Assembly: GCA_006503475.1 (NCBI GenBank)
Contig: RSEH01000219.1
Location: 18,448 to 82,447, forward strand
Source: Stentor roeselii
Lineage: Eukaryota > Ciliophora > Heterotrichea > Heterotrichida > Stentoridae
DNA length: 64,000 nt
Direction of reading: 5' to 3'
This document shows, one piece after another, positions 21,396 to 31,365 of this stretch; position 1 is the stretch's first letter; every line of letters begins with the position of its first letter. Both the position numbers and the translations under genes were made by a program. Below the pieces are notes generated by a model that made no database searches, had not been told where the DNA came from, and saw only the letters and a list, made by a program, of their open reading frames with translations.

Positions 21396-22676
21396 ATGGA
21401 AACAAATTGTTTCGACCCAGGCTGTGCTCTTCCAGCCTCCTCCGTTTGTGAATGCAACGAAAAAATCACTTATTTCTGCGATTTCCACTCTTTGACCCAT
21501 CTCAATGAAAACCAAGGAACTCGGCACTCGATCATGAGGCTAGTCCAAGAGAACTGGAGTGAAAACAATTTAAGACTTTTGAACTATCTTCAAATGATGT
21601 TGGAAAAATCAAAGTCTATAAAAAATAATTTGCTGAAATTGACTCAAGAGATAAACAAAGAAGCTGAGAAGGTCCTTGGAAGTATCTTAAATGTCTGTGC
21701 CCAACTTCAAAAAATGATAAAAAGCATTGAAATAAGAAATTCTTTCATCATTTCGAATCAAGGAATATTCAATTTTGGGTACTTGAAACAGATCCAAGAA
21801 GAAATAAGTGGGTATCAAAAGGGAAAATATCATTATTTTCAATTTGATGATGATAAGGTTTATCTTAAACCTGAAAAAATTGAGAAAAAAATGATAGTGC
21901 CGAAGATTGTTCGTGAAAAGCTTTATTTTATCAAATACAACTCTAAGACTTTGATTGGTTTTAGTTTAGAGAAGTTCTTCTCCATTGAGAGTGAATTGAA
22001 CTTTTTAAGTGATTCTTTAAGCTCACCTTGCATTTTTCAGTTAAGCGATGATATGCTTTTTGTGCATGGAGGACGGGATTGCACCTGGAGAAACTACTAC
22101 TCAAAAACTTTTTTATATGATGTAAAAAATGAAACTTATGAAAAAATTGACAGTAATTTTCCCATTTCTGATTCAAGACCTATTGCTTTTGATAGAAAAG
22201 TTTTTATATTCGGAGGCGAAATCAATCGTAAGCCTTCAATCAGCAGCAATGCTTTTGATTTAGAATTGAAACAATGGAGAAGTGTTAGTGATTTACCAAA
22301 ACCTCTCAATAATACTTCCTCGATTATTTTAAATGATGAAATACTGATCACAGGAGAATTTAATAGTTGCATGTATCTTTATAATGTTGAAATCGATACT
22401 TTTAAGTGCATTTCTACTAACTGTAGTCCCAAGTATTATCATTTGTTGGTTGAGGTTGATGGCCGATTATTTATCATCACTGATCAAATTTATAAAAATA
22501 TTCAGGATGATCTTATGTTTTGGCAAGTTGTTAGTTCTAATGGAGTTCGAAAAGAAACTCTGATTAGTGCAGGGTATTTTAGGAATGGTTTTGTTTATTT
22601 TGCTGACTGGGAAGGAAATATTTACAGGTTTAACAAAAAAACAAAGTCAGTAGATATTATCACAAGGATTGAATAA
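21396..22676 (+). CDS. B-box-like zinc finger protein with kelch-type repeats
   Basis: The protein has 426 residues. It opens with a Cys/His cluster (CFDPGC, CEC, FCDFHSLTH) resembling a B-box, followed by a helical coiled-coil region to about residue 130. From ~205 on, kelch-like blades are visible: FVHGGRDC, VFIFGGEIN, W-containing strands and DEILITG. It shares this layout with the gene at 25699. Kelch propellers bind proteins, often cytoskeletal or ubiquitin-ligase partners, but no partner can be inferred here. The start is the first Met of the frame, directly before the Cys cluster, as in the other family members of this window. Confidence 0.7.
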   Translation: METNCFDPGCALPASSVCECNEKITYFCDFHSLTHLNENQGTRHSIMRLVQENWSENNLRLLNYLQMMLEKSKSIKNNLLKLTQEINKEAEKVLGSILNVCAQLQKMIKSIEIRNSFIISNQGIFNFGYLKQIQEEISGYQKGKYHYFQFDDDKVYLKPEKIEKKMIVPKIVREKLYFIKYNSKTLIGFSLEKFFSIESELNFLSDSLSSPCIFQLSDDMLFVHGGRDCTWRNYYSKTFLYDVKNETYEKIDSNFPISDSRPIAFDRKVFIFGGEINRKPSISSNAFDLELKQWRSVSDLPKPLNNTSSIILNDEILITGEFNSCMYLYNVEIDTFKCISTNCSPKYYHLLVEVDGRLFIITDQIYKNIQDDLMFWQVVSSNGVRKETLISAGYFRNGFVYFADWEGNIYRFNKKTKSVDIITRIE

Positions 22677-23617
22677 TTAGCAATTATCATTCTATTTACT
22701 TAGTTAATCTATTTTCTCATATTTGAACTCATGATAAGACTTAACCTCGATAATATAAATTTGTATCAATGGATTTGCAGTTCATATGCTTTTGCAGCAA
22801 ATCGAATTCAAAATTGTGAGAATTACTTAAAAAATTTCACATATAACTTACTTAAACAACATTAATGAGTATAAAGTTTTATGATATATAATCTTCTAGA
22901 TTGGGTGCGTACCCGGTTCAAGATTATTTTATATCAATTAGCAGAATACATAGCATATATAAGTAAATAGATTGCTTCGAAAAGAAACCACCTCTAATAT
23001 TAACCAGTATACCTGACAAAAATTAACCAAAAAGGCATCACCTCCGATATTACCATTTAATAATAAGGGCCAATCAAGATAACCTTTTTTTTCTACAATT
23101 GAATCAAAATACAAAATCCTTCAAATTATTAATTATGGCAATTTCATGATTATAGGCACTTAATTCCTAATAATCAGAAAACCAATTTTATCTGATAATT
23201 AAATCAAATTAAAAGTGAGTAGAATTAAAATAAGAGTTTAATTATAATTTCCTGAAATCTCTTGTCTATATTGCTTAATATCTATAATTATGTATAAAAA
23301 AGTTAAATTTAACAGTAATTTCACCATTTAATTCTATATTTCTGTCATTTTTGAATATGATTTAAGTGAGGCTAATAAAATTCTATATAATTGAATGTAT
23401 CTGGGTACTTAAACTTATTATCTTATTGTTCATTGTAATTATGGATCCTTTCGTACTAATTATCCTGAAAGTGGTGAATAAAAAAAGAAATAATAAGAAA
23501 TCACTTTAACCTATAATTAATCTTTCAAAACCAGATCCTTTAAATTACCCTCAAAAACCTCTCCAAATCGTAAAAAATCCTCCTATCCCAATTAAAACCC
23601 CTATTCTCCTTAAATAA
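22677..23617. other. AT-rich intergenic region with a hairpin
   Basis: This 0.94-kb spacer holds a strong inverted repeat (22883-22935) and a short segment resembling an rRNA sarcin-ricin loop on the minus strand (23436-23462). No protein-coding signal is seen. Confidence 0.5.
22883..22935. repeat. Imperfect inverted repeat able to form a long hairpin
   Basis: The outer arms GATATA/TATATC and ATAATCTT/AAGATTAT, and an inner GATTGGGT/ACCCGGTTC arm with G-T pairs, surround a GCGT loop. The inner arm is conspicuously GC-rich for this spacer. It could be a small RNA, a processing signal or a remnant of a small transposon. Confidence 0.5.
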
Positions 23618-24217
23618 ATGAAAAAAGGTTCATCCTGTTACCCATCCTTAAGTTGTTTCCGTCGAAAAGGTTCATCAGTAAAGCTAAAATCCTCAGTTCG
23701 AATGCCAACAATAAAAGAATTCCTAAGCAATAACATAACAGTTGGTTCCCAAACAACAGAATCAAAAAGAAACAACTCTTCAGACCAGAAATTTTTAAAA
23801 GACTCTTCAGCTTTCAAGTCCTCCTTAATAATAAAAAGATCTCAACCCTCCGAAGCAGTTCAATTAAACGACTCAATAAAGACAATTAATTTGAGCATGG
23901 TTTCTAAAGGCCAAACAGGCAGAGGAACATTTTTCCTTTCCAAAGCCAGTTTCGAGGATATCTTCGAAAAAAAGGCTTCTCCGCCTGTTCTGACTTCGAG
24001 AGTTGAAGACTCCCGGCCGAGTTGTCCTTTTGTTCTTTCTAACTCTCGCATTAAAATTATCCCGGTCACACCGAAGAGGAGGAGAAGCTCGTATGGGTCG
24101 AGGATCAGTCTTGCTGCGAAAAGTTTGACTAAGGCAAGTTTGGCGGAGCCTCCAAGGACGAAGAGAGTTTTTAGTTATGATTGGAAAAAGGACTTGGATG
24201 ATATAAATTTTAAATAG
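23618..24217 (+). CDS. Hypothetical basic Ser-rich protein
   Basis: The protein has 199 residues, is rich in Ser, Lys and Arg, and shows no recognisable domain and little predicted structure. Short basic patches (TPKRRRSSYGSR near 150) look like kinase or nuclear-import sites, and the end contains a FSYDWKKDLDDI acidic-aromatic stretch. Codon use resembles that of its neighbours, with mixed third positions, which supports it being real. The ATG sits about 15 nt after an in-frame stop. Function unknown. Confidence 0.5.
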   Translation: MKKGSSCYPSLSCFRRKGSSVKLKSSVRMPTIKEFLSNNITVGSQTTESKRNNSSDQKFLKDSSAFKSSLIIKRSQPSEAVQLNDSIKTINLSMVSKGQTGRGTFFLSKASFEDIFEKKASPPVLTSRVEDSRPSCPFVLSNSRIKIIPVTPKRRRSSYGSRISLAAKSLTKASLAEPPRTKRVFSYDWKKDLDDINFK

Positions 24218-24409
24218 ATTATAAATTGAATTGAAAAAGTTGAGTTAATGAAAGGGTTTTATTATTGAATTGAAAGAGTTTATTTATTGAAAGGGTTTAT
24301 TTTTAATTATTTATCGAATAGAAATGATTTTATCAAGAAAAACGTGATTTTCTTATTTTTCCTTTTAATCTTTACACTAACTTTATTATTAACCAAGTAT
24401 CTCATTAAA

Positions 24410-25606
24410 TTAAACCTGATTCTGAAAAGTGTCATCTTCCAAGTTCCTCACATATTTCTGCATTTCATCATCAGAGTCCTTCCCTTTCGAGCATCCTAAA
24501 AAGCAGTTAAACAAGTTAAAAGGCCTCTTAGCCGAGACCTTAACCAAAGTCCTTCCACATTGCATCTGCAGTTTGCTATTGATATCAAGAACAATCTGCT
24601 GTTTAATCCTCGCAAGAGTCCCAAATTTCGAATTAAGATCTTTAATAAAAATCCCAGCAGGTCTAGCAAAAATAACCGCATGATTTCTACTAACTGAAAT
24701 ATCAGGAATTCTCATATCAGTGTCATATCCTCTGCCAAGTTTATAACTTTCCTTATCAACAAAGTTTAAAACTGAGTAATTTTTCATGCCTTCATTTTCC
24801 ATTTCAAAAACAATGAAGTTGTTTTCAGGCTTTTCCATGCAGATTAAGTCGAATACTTGACCTGAAACTTCAATGCGACTCGGGTAGTGATACTTGCAAA
24901 GCTCACATTCTAGGGACTTGCAACGATAGACTTTTACTATGTTGTTGAAGGTTTGGGTTATCTTGCTTTCTAGCCATTTTTGAAGGCATTTCACGTGAAT
25001 CACTCCCATTGTACCTGCACAGTAACAAGGAGCCACCAGTGGGTCGGTTTTTTCGATTTCTTCAGTTAGGCAGATACGGCAGCAGAGGTTGGAGTCGTCA
25101 TCAGCTTTACGAACACTGACAGTTCCTTCACCCTTCATAAGAGCCTTGCCGATTCCGCCATTTTGTACTTTTTTTGAATGAATATCTTGTTTTCGTCTTT
25201 CTAAATTTCGAGGAGTTTTGATTTCTTTGACCTTCAAAGTGATTTTTCCAAGTCTCAACTTGTCCCCTTCTGTGAGCATATATTCACTTTCCTGAAGTCC
25301 TCTAAGTGTAAGCCAGGGTTTCTCAATTTCCAAAGAATTTCGCGTTGTTTCTGGGTGAAACGAAAACTGAGAGCCGTTTCGAATGAAAGTTGCGAGAATT
25401 TTGCAGTTTTCTTCTGAAGGAAGTTCTGCATTCGTTGACTGGTGAAAGACTTTGTCTTGTAAACGTAGGACAAAAGAGTTTTCTGAAAGAGAGAAAGAAC
25501 TTCGACTGAAGTTTTTGTTTTCGTAGTCGTATAAGCCGCTCGATTCACGGTTCCAGGTTCTTGTTTTTATTTTCAGTCTGAATGTGGATTACTTTTGCTC
25601 TGACAT
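24410..25606 (-). CDS. RING-CH (MARCH-type) protein with FHA domain(s)
   Basis: The gene is extended from the open frame to an ATG at 25606 across a 15-nt intron (25578-25592), giving 393 residues. Residues ~1-125 end in strands typical of a degenerate FHA fold (LTEGDKLRLGKITLKV). Around 165-235 lies a RING-CH finger: CRICL, PCYCAGTMGVIHVKCLQKWLE, then CELC. RING-CH domains are E3 ubiquitin ligases. Residues ~270-350 form a clear FHA domain (YKLGRG, ISVSRNHAVI, IKDLNSKFGT), a phosphothreonine-binding module. There is no membrane segment, unlike most MARCH proteins. The likely role is phosphopeptide-directed ubiquitination. Its start is divergent from the kelch gene at 25699. Confidence 0.8.
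25578..25592 (-). other. 15-nt intron
   Basis: On the minus strand it reads GTAATCCACATTCAG. Removal deletes an in-frame TAA and attaches a five-codon first exon (MSEQK) to the FHA/RING-CH gene. Confidence 0.75.
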
Positions 25607-25698
25607 TTTAATAATAAGGGAGAATCGGATTCACAGTGGCAGGATGCTTAGTTTAGGGTTTTATGGTTTTTTTAAATTTTATAATAGCATTGGAAGAT

Positions 25699-27060
25699 AT
25701 GCAGTGCTCTCAATGTGAAGAAGAAGCTTCCCTCACCTGCTGCCAAAAATCCTTCTGCTCATCTTGCATCGGTTTACACATGATGCAATTATCAGTGAAT
25801 AAACACAAGCCTCTATCCAGTCCGTCTGATCAAGACCAATCAACCTCCTCCTCAATAAAAACTCGTTTAACAAACGAACTTCTCGAACTCGAAGAATTCA
25901 AAAACTATTCAATCCAAGTGATCCAAGCCTTTTGCACATCCCTTCAATCCCAAGTCAACACCTTCTGCGTTTCTCTTCAAAACTTAGTTCTTTCCAAATG
26001 TTTTCAATTAGAAACAGAGTTAAAGCTAAGTTTATTTTATTTAATTTCACAAGAGTCAAGCCCAGTCTTAGATCTATTCAAATCTTGTAAGTCCCCAAAC
26101 GAGGTAAAACAAGTGAAAATCTTTGAAAAATCAATAAATTGCTTTCAAAGTCTTTTTGAAGATGTTTTAAATGATTCTATCACTTTTCAACTTGAACTTT
26201 GCAAGATGGAAGATAAGGACTTGACCTTTTCAAATGTTCCCAGGCATCAGTCGGTTGATGTTTCTCGAATTGGATTTTCAAATCCAGTCAAATCGCATCA
26301 TTTTCCAAAGGTTTTCGTTCCTTATGTGTTTCATTTCAAGGCTTTCAGCTCTAAGATTGAGTTTTTTGAAGTGAAAAGTGAAGAAGTTGCGGAATTAAGT
26401 ATTGATGGAGAAATCTTTCCTTCTATGGCCGCTTGGAGTGTTAGTGAAGATGGGAAAGTTATTCTTACTGGAGGGATCAATGATTTTGTGAAGAAGGAAG
26501 GGTTTTTGTATAGTATTTCTGAGAAGAAAAGTGAGAGGATTGCGAAAATGAATACTCCTCGGTTTAATCATGCTCAGATTTCAGTGGGTTGTTACATCTA
26601 CATCATCGGTGGCAGAAACAATTCCCCACTTCGAGACTGTGAACGATTCAGTCTATCCCGAAACACCTGGAGTCCATTCAGCAAACTGATAGTCCCCCGT
26701 GAATGTCCATCAGTTTGCCACCACTCAGGCCACCTCTACGTCTTCGGCGGTGCTGGTGTAGAGTCAATCGAGACCTGTGACTTAAAATCCACTTCATTCA
26801 AACTTCTCAACATTCGCCTTCCAATTCCAGGCAAATGCTGTGCATTTGCCTACGACAGTAAAATCTTCATCCTTCTTAAAACAGGAATCCTTCAACATAA
26901 TCCAATCAGCGAAAGTCTTTCATTGTTAAAAGCCGTTGAACTTGCTGAAGTCTGGCCAAGTTGCGAGCCAATCGTTGAATACACGTCAATCAGTTGGATC
27001 AGCAATGGAAACATTTTAAAATTCAATCCAGAGTCACTTCTCCTTCAAACAATAGAATAA
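25699..27060 (+). CDS. B-box-like zinc finger protein with kelch repeats
   Basis: The frame is open from a Met at 25663. The Met at 25699 is preferred because it directly precedes the Cys cluster (MQCSQCEEEA), as in the related proteins of the window. The N-terminal B-box-like finger (CSQC, CCQKSFCSSC, H) is followed by a helical region. From ~225 kelch blades are visible: VILTGGIND, YIYIIGGRNN and LYVFGGAGV with characteristic GG doublets and downstream W/R residues. It is a paralogue of the gene at 21396. Expected role: protein-binding propeller tethered to a zinc finger. Confidence 0.75.
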   Translation: MQCSQCEEEASLTCCQKSFCSSCIGLHMMQLSVNKHKPLSSPSDQDQSTSSSIKTRLTNELLELEEFKNYSIQVIQAFCTSLQSQVNTFCVSLQNLVLSKCFQLETELKLSLFYLISQESSPVLDLFKSCKSPNEVKQVKIFEKSINCFQSLFEDVLNDSITFQLELCKMEDKDLTFSNVPRHQSVDVSRIGFSNPVKSHHFPKVFVPYVFHFKAFSSKIEFFEVKSEEVAELSIDGEIFPSMAAWSVSEDGKVILTGGINDFVKKEGFLYSISEKKSERIAKMNTPRFNHAQISVGCYIYIIGGRNNSPLRDCERFSLSRNTWSPFSKLIVPRECPSVCHHSGHLYVFGGAGVESIETCDLKSTSFKLLNIRLPIPGKCCAFAYDSKIFILLKTGILQHNPISESLSLLKAVELAEVWPSCEPIVEYTSISWISNGNILKFNPESLLLQTIE

Positions 27061-27100
27061 ATCATGTAAACTTAACCTTACTTCTGCAACCTTTATAAAA

Positions 27101-27742
27101 ATGTCAGCCTTTAAAGTAAAAATTACGGGTTTTCGGGAAGTGGGAGACCACATCGAGTACTCGATACTGGTTTCAGATGTTCTAAATGGTAAAACTCATG
27201 AGTACTCCCATCGTTATTCAACCTTGCGTCAGGCTTACTACTCTTTGAAACCCTTCAGTCGGAGCCTCTCGTTTCCAAAAAAGAAGTTTTTTGGTAATCG
27301 AGGGCAGAAATTTTTACTGAAAAGAAAAAATGAATTAGAATCTTTTCTTTCAACTGCCTTTTCTTATCCTCAGATGAGGAATCATTTGATGTCGACCATA
27401 TTCTTTAAAGTGAAATGTGATGTCATAGAACAGAAAAAAGAAGAGATGCCGAAAAAAGAAGAAGTTTGTAAAGAGTGCACGAAAATGATTTGTTGGAACG
27501 TCAGTAATCAGGTTAATGATCGGCTTATTGACCTCTCTTGTCATCCGGGGTGTCTTGATGAAAGTGAAGTTTTAAGTGTTCAGGGTGGCCTTCTGGAGAA
27601 GTGCAAGGATTTTAAAGTTTTTGCTTTGGGCAAGAAAGAGGATGTAGATGAGAGCTGGAGTCAGGGAAAGGCGGATGCTAGCTGGATTTTTAAAGGATTT
27701 GATGGATGTTTGGATGTGATTCGGGTTAAATTGTTAACATAA
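27101..27742 (+). CDS. PX-domain protein
   Basis: The protein has 213 residues. Residues 1-~115 match the phox-homology fold: RYSTLRQAYYSLK corresponds to the RRYSDF-type phosphoinositide-binding segment, FPKKKFFGN to the proline/basic loop, and LLKRKNELESFLS to the terminal helices. PX domains bind phosphatidylinositol 3-phosphate and direct proteins to endosomes. The remaining ~100 residues hold CKEC and a few other Cys/His but no domain I recognise. It starts 40 nt after the kelch gene stop. Confidence 0.75.
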   Translation: MSAFKVKITGFREVGDHIEYSILVSDVLNGKTHEYSHRYSTLRQAYYSLKPFSRSLSFPKKKFFGNRGQKFLLKRKNELESFLSTAFSYPQMRNHLMSTIFFKVKCDVIEQKKEEMPKKEEVCKECTKMICWNVSNQVNDRLIDLSCHPGCLDESEVLSVQGGLLEKCKDFKVFALGKKEDVDESWSQGKADASWIFKGFDGCLDVIRVKLLT

Positions 27743-27962
27743 TTAAGGTAGCCTTAGAGTGAGGGAATTGATGTTGAGGATTAGTGAATAGAGAGAATTA
27801 CTTTAAGTTATTAGAAAGGCATCATTTCATCGATGTTGCAAAATGTTTTATCGATTCTAGAATTTTTAGTAATTTAAAAATTTTCAAAGTTTTTTCGAAT
27901 AAGCTTCAAATAACCAATTTAATTACTTGTGACTTACATAAACAGCGACCACTTCACTTTTA

Positions 27963-29495
27963 TCAGTTGAAGTTAAACTGAAAGGAAGAAGGGTCATAAT
28001 TCGATATCTCTGAAGACTCATTTGATTCAGACACCGACTCTTCCTTCACCCGGCGAGTATCCATCTCAGTAAACTCCAGAAGTCTTTCAAGGCCATCACA
28101 AACAGCTTTTAAACAATTTTCTAAATTTGAGTTCCTGATTTTTCCAAGTCGAGGTTCAAGTCCAAGACTCTGACTGACCTTCGCAAAAGTATTAACAGCA
28201 AAAATAATAATTTTCTGCAAGTTTTCTTCTCTTTCTTCACAATTTTCCAAGTCGTTATTTTTCCTCTTCAAGTACTCTTCAATGTTTTTCACATCTTTAG
28301 TCCTAAATCCTTGATCCGGTACCGAAAACCTCAAAAAATCGAGTTCTTCATTTAACTTGATCCTTTCATCATTCAACTTCTCTATTTGTCCAAAGCTGAA
28401 CTGAAGAGAGTCTAAAAGTTTGTCTTTATTTCCCATCAAATAATAAAAATGATCTAAAATTTCTCCGACTTTTCGAATATTTGTGACTTTTTGAATCTTT
28501 TTGAACTTTTCTTCCTCATTTGCACAGAACTCTTCGAAGGTTAATATTTCAGATTCTAAAAGTTCGACATTTCTGAAACTTGCGAGTTTTTCTTCTAGGT
28601 CCTTGAGTCGTTTTTCGTCTTTTTTTCGCTTTAAAATCAGAAAATTTCTGTCTTTTTCTTGATCAATACTAAGTTTTAACTTGATTTTCCCTTCATAAAC
28701 TTTCGACTTTTCCTTAACAAGTCTTTTTTTATATTCTAAAAGTGAGTTAAGAGTTTCTGTTGATTTTTTTACTTCTTTTTCAAGTTCTGAGAGTTTTTCT
28801 TGATTTTGCATTAAAAAGTTCTTAAAAGAAAAAGTTTCTGTTTTAATTTCTGCAAGTTTTTGACGAAGGCTAATAAGAGGTCTTGAATATTTCAAGTTAT
28901 CCTGCTTGAGTCTCCTTGTCATGAAAATAAGAGTTTCTTGATAAGCCAGTTCATTTTTAAGTCCTGTTTCAAGTTCTTCACATTCTAAACTTTTCTGTTC
29001 AAGACGTTCTTGGTCAGATAATTCAAGTTCAATCATGCTGAGTTCTTCGTATTTATTAAGAAGTCCTTCTAAAATTCTTTCTTTTTTCAAGAATGAATCA
29101 TGGACTTTGTTGAAAAGGTTTTTTTTGTTTAAAATGCTTAACTTGAAGACTTCCAAGTCTTTTGCTGAAGCTTGAGACTTGATGTCTGAGTCAAATGGCC
29201 TGATGATGAAATCTCTATTTTTTCTTTACTGCTTCGCTTTTTCTTCTACTTTTTCGAATAACTCTTTTGTCGATGGAGTCACTTGTCGAGGGGAAAGGTT
29301 TCCTGAATTTTTTTTACTTTTTAAGAAGTCTCGCCAGGTGCTTTGTGTTGAGTTTAAAATAGACTTTTGAGATTTTAGTCCTGAGAAAGACTTGACATTG
29401 GGAAGTACTCGTTTTTGTCTGATTTCAGTGAATGTGAAGATGCTTTTGATCTCGCTCATTGCCTTTTTATGATCGCTTAGAGTGTTTGACAGCAT
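27963..29495 (-). CDS. Long coiled-coil protein of unknown family
   Basis: Two frames are joined by a 15-nt intron at 29215-29229, giving 505 residues. The first ~110 residues are basic and unstructured (KSQKSILNSTQSTWRDFL). From ~110 to 470 nearly continuous Leu/Glu/Lys heptads predict a long coiled coil, and the tail is acidic and Ser-rich (SESNESSEISNYD). It ends with TGA. No catalytic motif is present. Coiled-coil proteins of this kind in ciliates are often cytoskeletal or basal-body components, but that is not shown by this sequence. Confidence 0.7.
29215..29229 (-). other. 15-nt intron
   Basis: On the minus strand it reads GTAAAGAAAAAATAG. It removes a TAA and joins the two exons of the coiled-coil gene in frame. 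Confidence 0.75.
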
Positions 29496-29532
29496 ATTTC
29501 TATTATAGGAAGGAATTAACTAAACTATTTAC

Positions 29533-30915
29533 TTACTGCTTCAGCTGATAGAGTTTGCATTCACCTTGGTCTAGGTATACTGGGACTCCTTGACTTGTGA
29601 CAGTGACACAGTCATTTGCGGTAAGTACGTTGCAAACCACGTTGCCTACAGCGTAAGGATGATAGCTCACCCAGTACATCTGGTTATTATCGGTGTTACT
29701 AAATGCCATCAAAGCCTGTCCTCTGCTATAAGCATAGAAGTTATTAGCAGCATATCTTTCAACCCAGTTATAATTCCAGATCTGATTATTCTTCCTATAA
29801 GTCACAACAGCCTTAACAAAAGTATACATCTGGCTCTGAGTATTTCCAATATTCGGCCAAAGAATTTCCCTATTATTTGGATCATTTCCTCCAGCATATG
29901 CTTGTTCATCTCCATAGTAAAGAATAGGAATACCAGGCCAGGTCATAGTCCAAGCAATAGCATTTTGGAATCTGTTGATTTTATTAAAGTTATATAAAAA
30001 TCTTGCATTGTCATGATTATCAACAAAGTTTCCTTCAACATTAATATTTTTAAAGGCTTGACTAGCTTGATTCCAGAAGTTTCTTGCATCATACATCGAG
30101 TTTCCTGACTTGAACATGTCTTGCATCAAGTAGAAAAGAGGGTAGTTCAAAGTTGCATCGACTGACCCTTGATAGCCTGCATTGGTTGGAATGCTGCCGT
30201 CGAAAACTTCGCAAATAGTGAAAACTCCTGCTGCTTTTGAGTACTGTGCCCAGAATGAAATTGGGACTTCTGGGCAGGTGTCGATTCTTAGACCGTCAAT
30301 GCTGTACTTTTGGACTATTGAACTCACCCATGATAGTAAACCGTTACTCACGAATTGAACTGACTGGTTCAAGTCTGGCAAATTCGCAAGCCAACAGTTT
30401 TGAACAGTCCACTGGTCGTTCCAGTTGTTGATCGGGCAGTAGGGATGGTAGTAACTGGCTTGGTTGAATGGGTTTATCTGACCTACTCCTGACAAGTCCT
30501 CTCCAATAGGTCCGACATGATTAGCAACAACATCAACCATCAGCCACATGTTTCTTTGATGAAGAGCTGATACAAAGTTGATAAAGTCCTGTTCAGAGCC
30601 GAAATTCGGGTTGATCTGGTAAAAGTCCTGAGCCCAGTACCCGTGATACCCTCCTGGGGTGTTGAGGATGATGGGAGACACCCAAACCGCATCGAATCCC
30701 ATGTTTTGGATGTAGTCCAAGTGGTTCATCAGCCCGACGAACCCTCCACCGCAGTAATTCCCGAGGTTCCCACAGCCTGAAGTATCCCCGTTGTTACGGA
30801 AAAAACGATCGGTCAGGACCTGATAAATTGTCCTTGACTGCCACTCTTGGGCTGTATGAGACAAAACTCCGACTAAGGCGAGACAGAAGACGACACTTCT
30901 CATTTTTATGGACAT
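29533..30915 (-). CDS. Secreted alpha-amylase, GH13 (copy 1)
   Basis: This 460-residue protein has a hydrophobic N-terminal signal peptide (VVFCLALVGVLS). GH13 regions are visible: DVVANHV (region I, ~128-134), GLRID with nucleophile D212, acid/base E236 in ICEVFDG, and FVDNHDN with D302. It should hydrolyse alpha-1,4-glucan bonds in starch or glycogen, either secreted or in food vacuoles. In region II the two residues that are usually Lys-His after GLRIDxx are Pro-Glu (DTCPEV). It is one of three tandem copies and is arranged head-to-head with the CaaX gene at 31366. Copies 1 and 2 keep the region I His. Confidence 0.92.
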   Translation of the reverse strand: MSIKMRSVVFCLALVGVLSHTAQEWQSRTIYQVLTDRFFRNNGDTSGCGNLGNYCGGGFVGLMNHLDYIQNMGFDAVWVSPIILNTPGGYHGYWAQDFYQINPNFGSEQDFINFVSALHQRNMWLMVDVVANHVGPIGEDLSGVGQINPFNQASYYHPYCPINNWNDQWTVQNCWLANLPDLNQSVQFVSNGLLSWVSSIVQKYSIDGLRIDTCPEVPISFWAQYSKAAGVFTICEVFDGSIPTNAGYQGSVDATLNYPLFYLMQDMFKSGNSMYDARNFWNQASQAFKNINVEGNFVDNHDNARFLYNFNKINRFQNAIAWTMTWPGIPILYYGDEQAYAGGNDPNNREILWPNIGNTQSQMYTFVKAVVTYRKNNQIWNYNWVERYAANNFYAYSRGQALMAFSNTDNNQMYWVSYHPYAVGNVVCNVLTANDCVTVTSQGVPVYLDQGECKLYQLKQ

Positions 30916-31365
30916 TTTTTCACCAGTAGCTTGGTAAGAATAGACTATTTGAAAGTTTGTTGATATCTTAGAACTTCAAGATTTTTTTTATTTTCATGTG
31001 AGTTTTGTGGATGATTTTTTGGAATAAGATTTTTAAAGTTTTGGTTTTAAGTGATGGGTGGATGAAATGATAGTGATTTGGTTGAAATTGGATGATGGCT
31101 TGGTACATAAAAGTTTGAAACTTGATAAGTTCTATTGATTAAGACTGAAATTTTCTTTCAGAACGTTTAGCTGCACCAATCTGGCATAATTCATTTTCAT
31201 GTTATTTCGATATCAGAATTTCTTAAAAATCCTTAAAACTTCCTAAAAATCCTTTAAACTTCCTAAAAACCCTTAAAATCCTCTCTAAATCCACTAAAAA
31301 TACCAATATTCCAATCCTCTAAAACATGATTAAAACTAATATCTTAAATAAAAACCCTCTCTCTA
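30916..31365. other. Divergent promoter region amylase copy 1 / CaaX copy 1
   Basis: This 450-bp AT-rich spacer lies between the two divergent starts. It includes short repeats of TTAAAACTTCCTAAAAAT type near 31220-31280. No gene is seen. Confidence 0.4.

Noticed and set aside
22905-22930. tRNA-like GGTTCAAG segment
   Set aside because: No T-stem partner, acceptor stem or anticodon arm fits; the bases belong to the hairpin.
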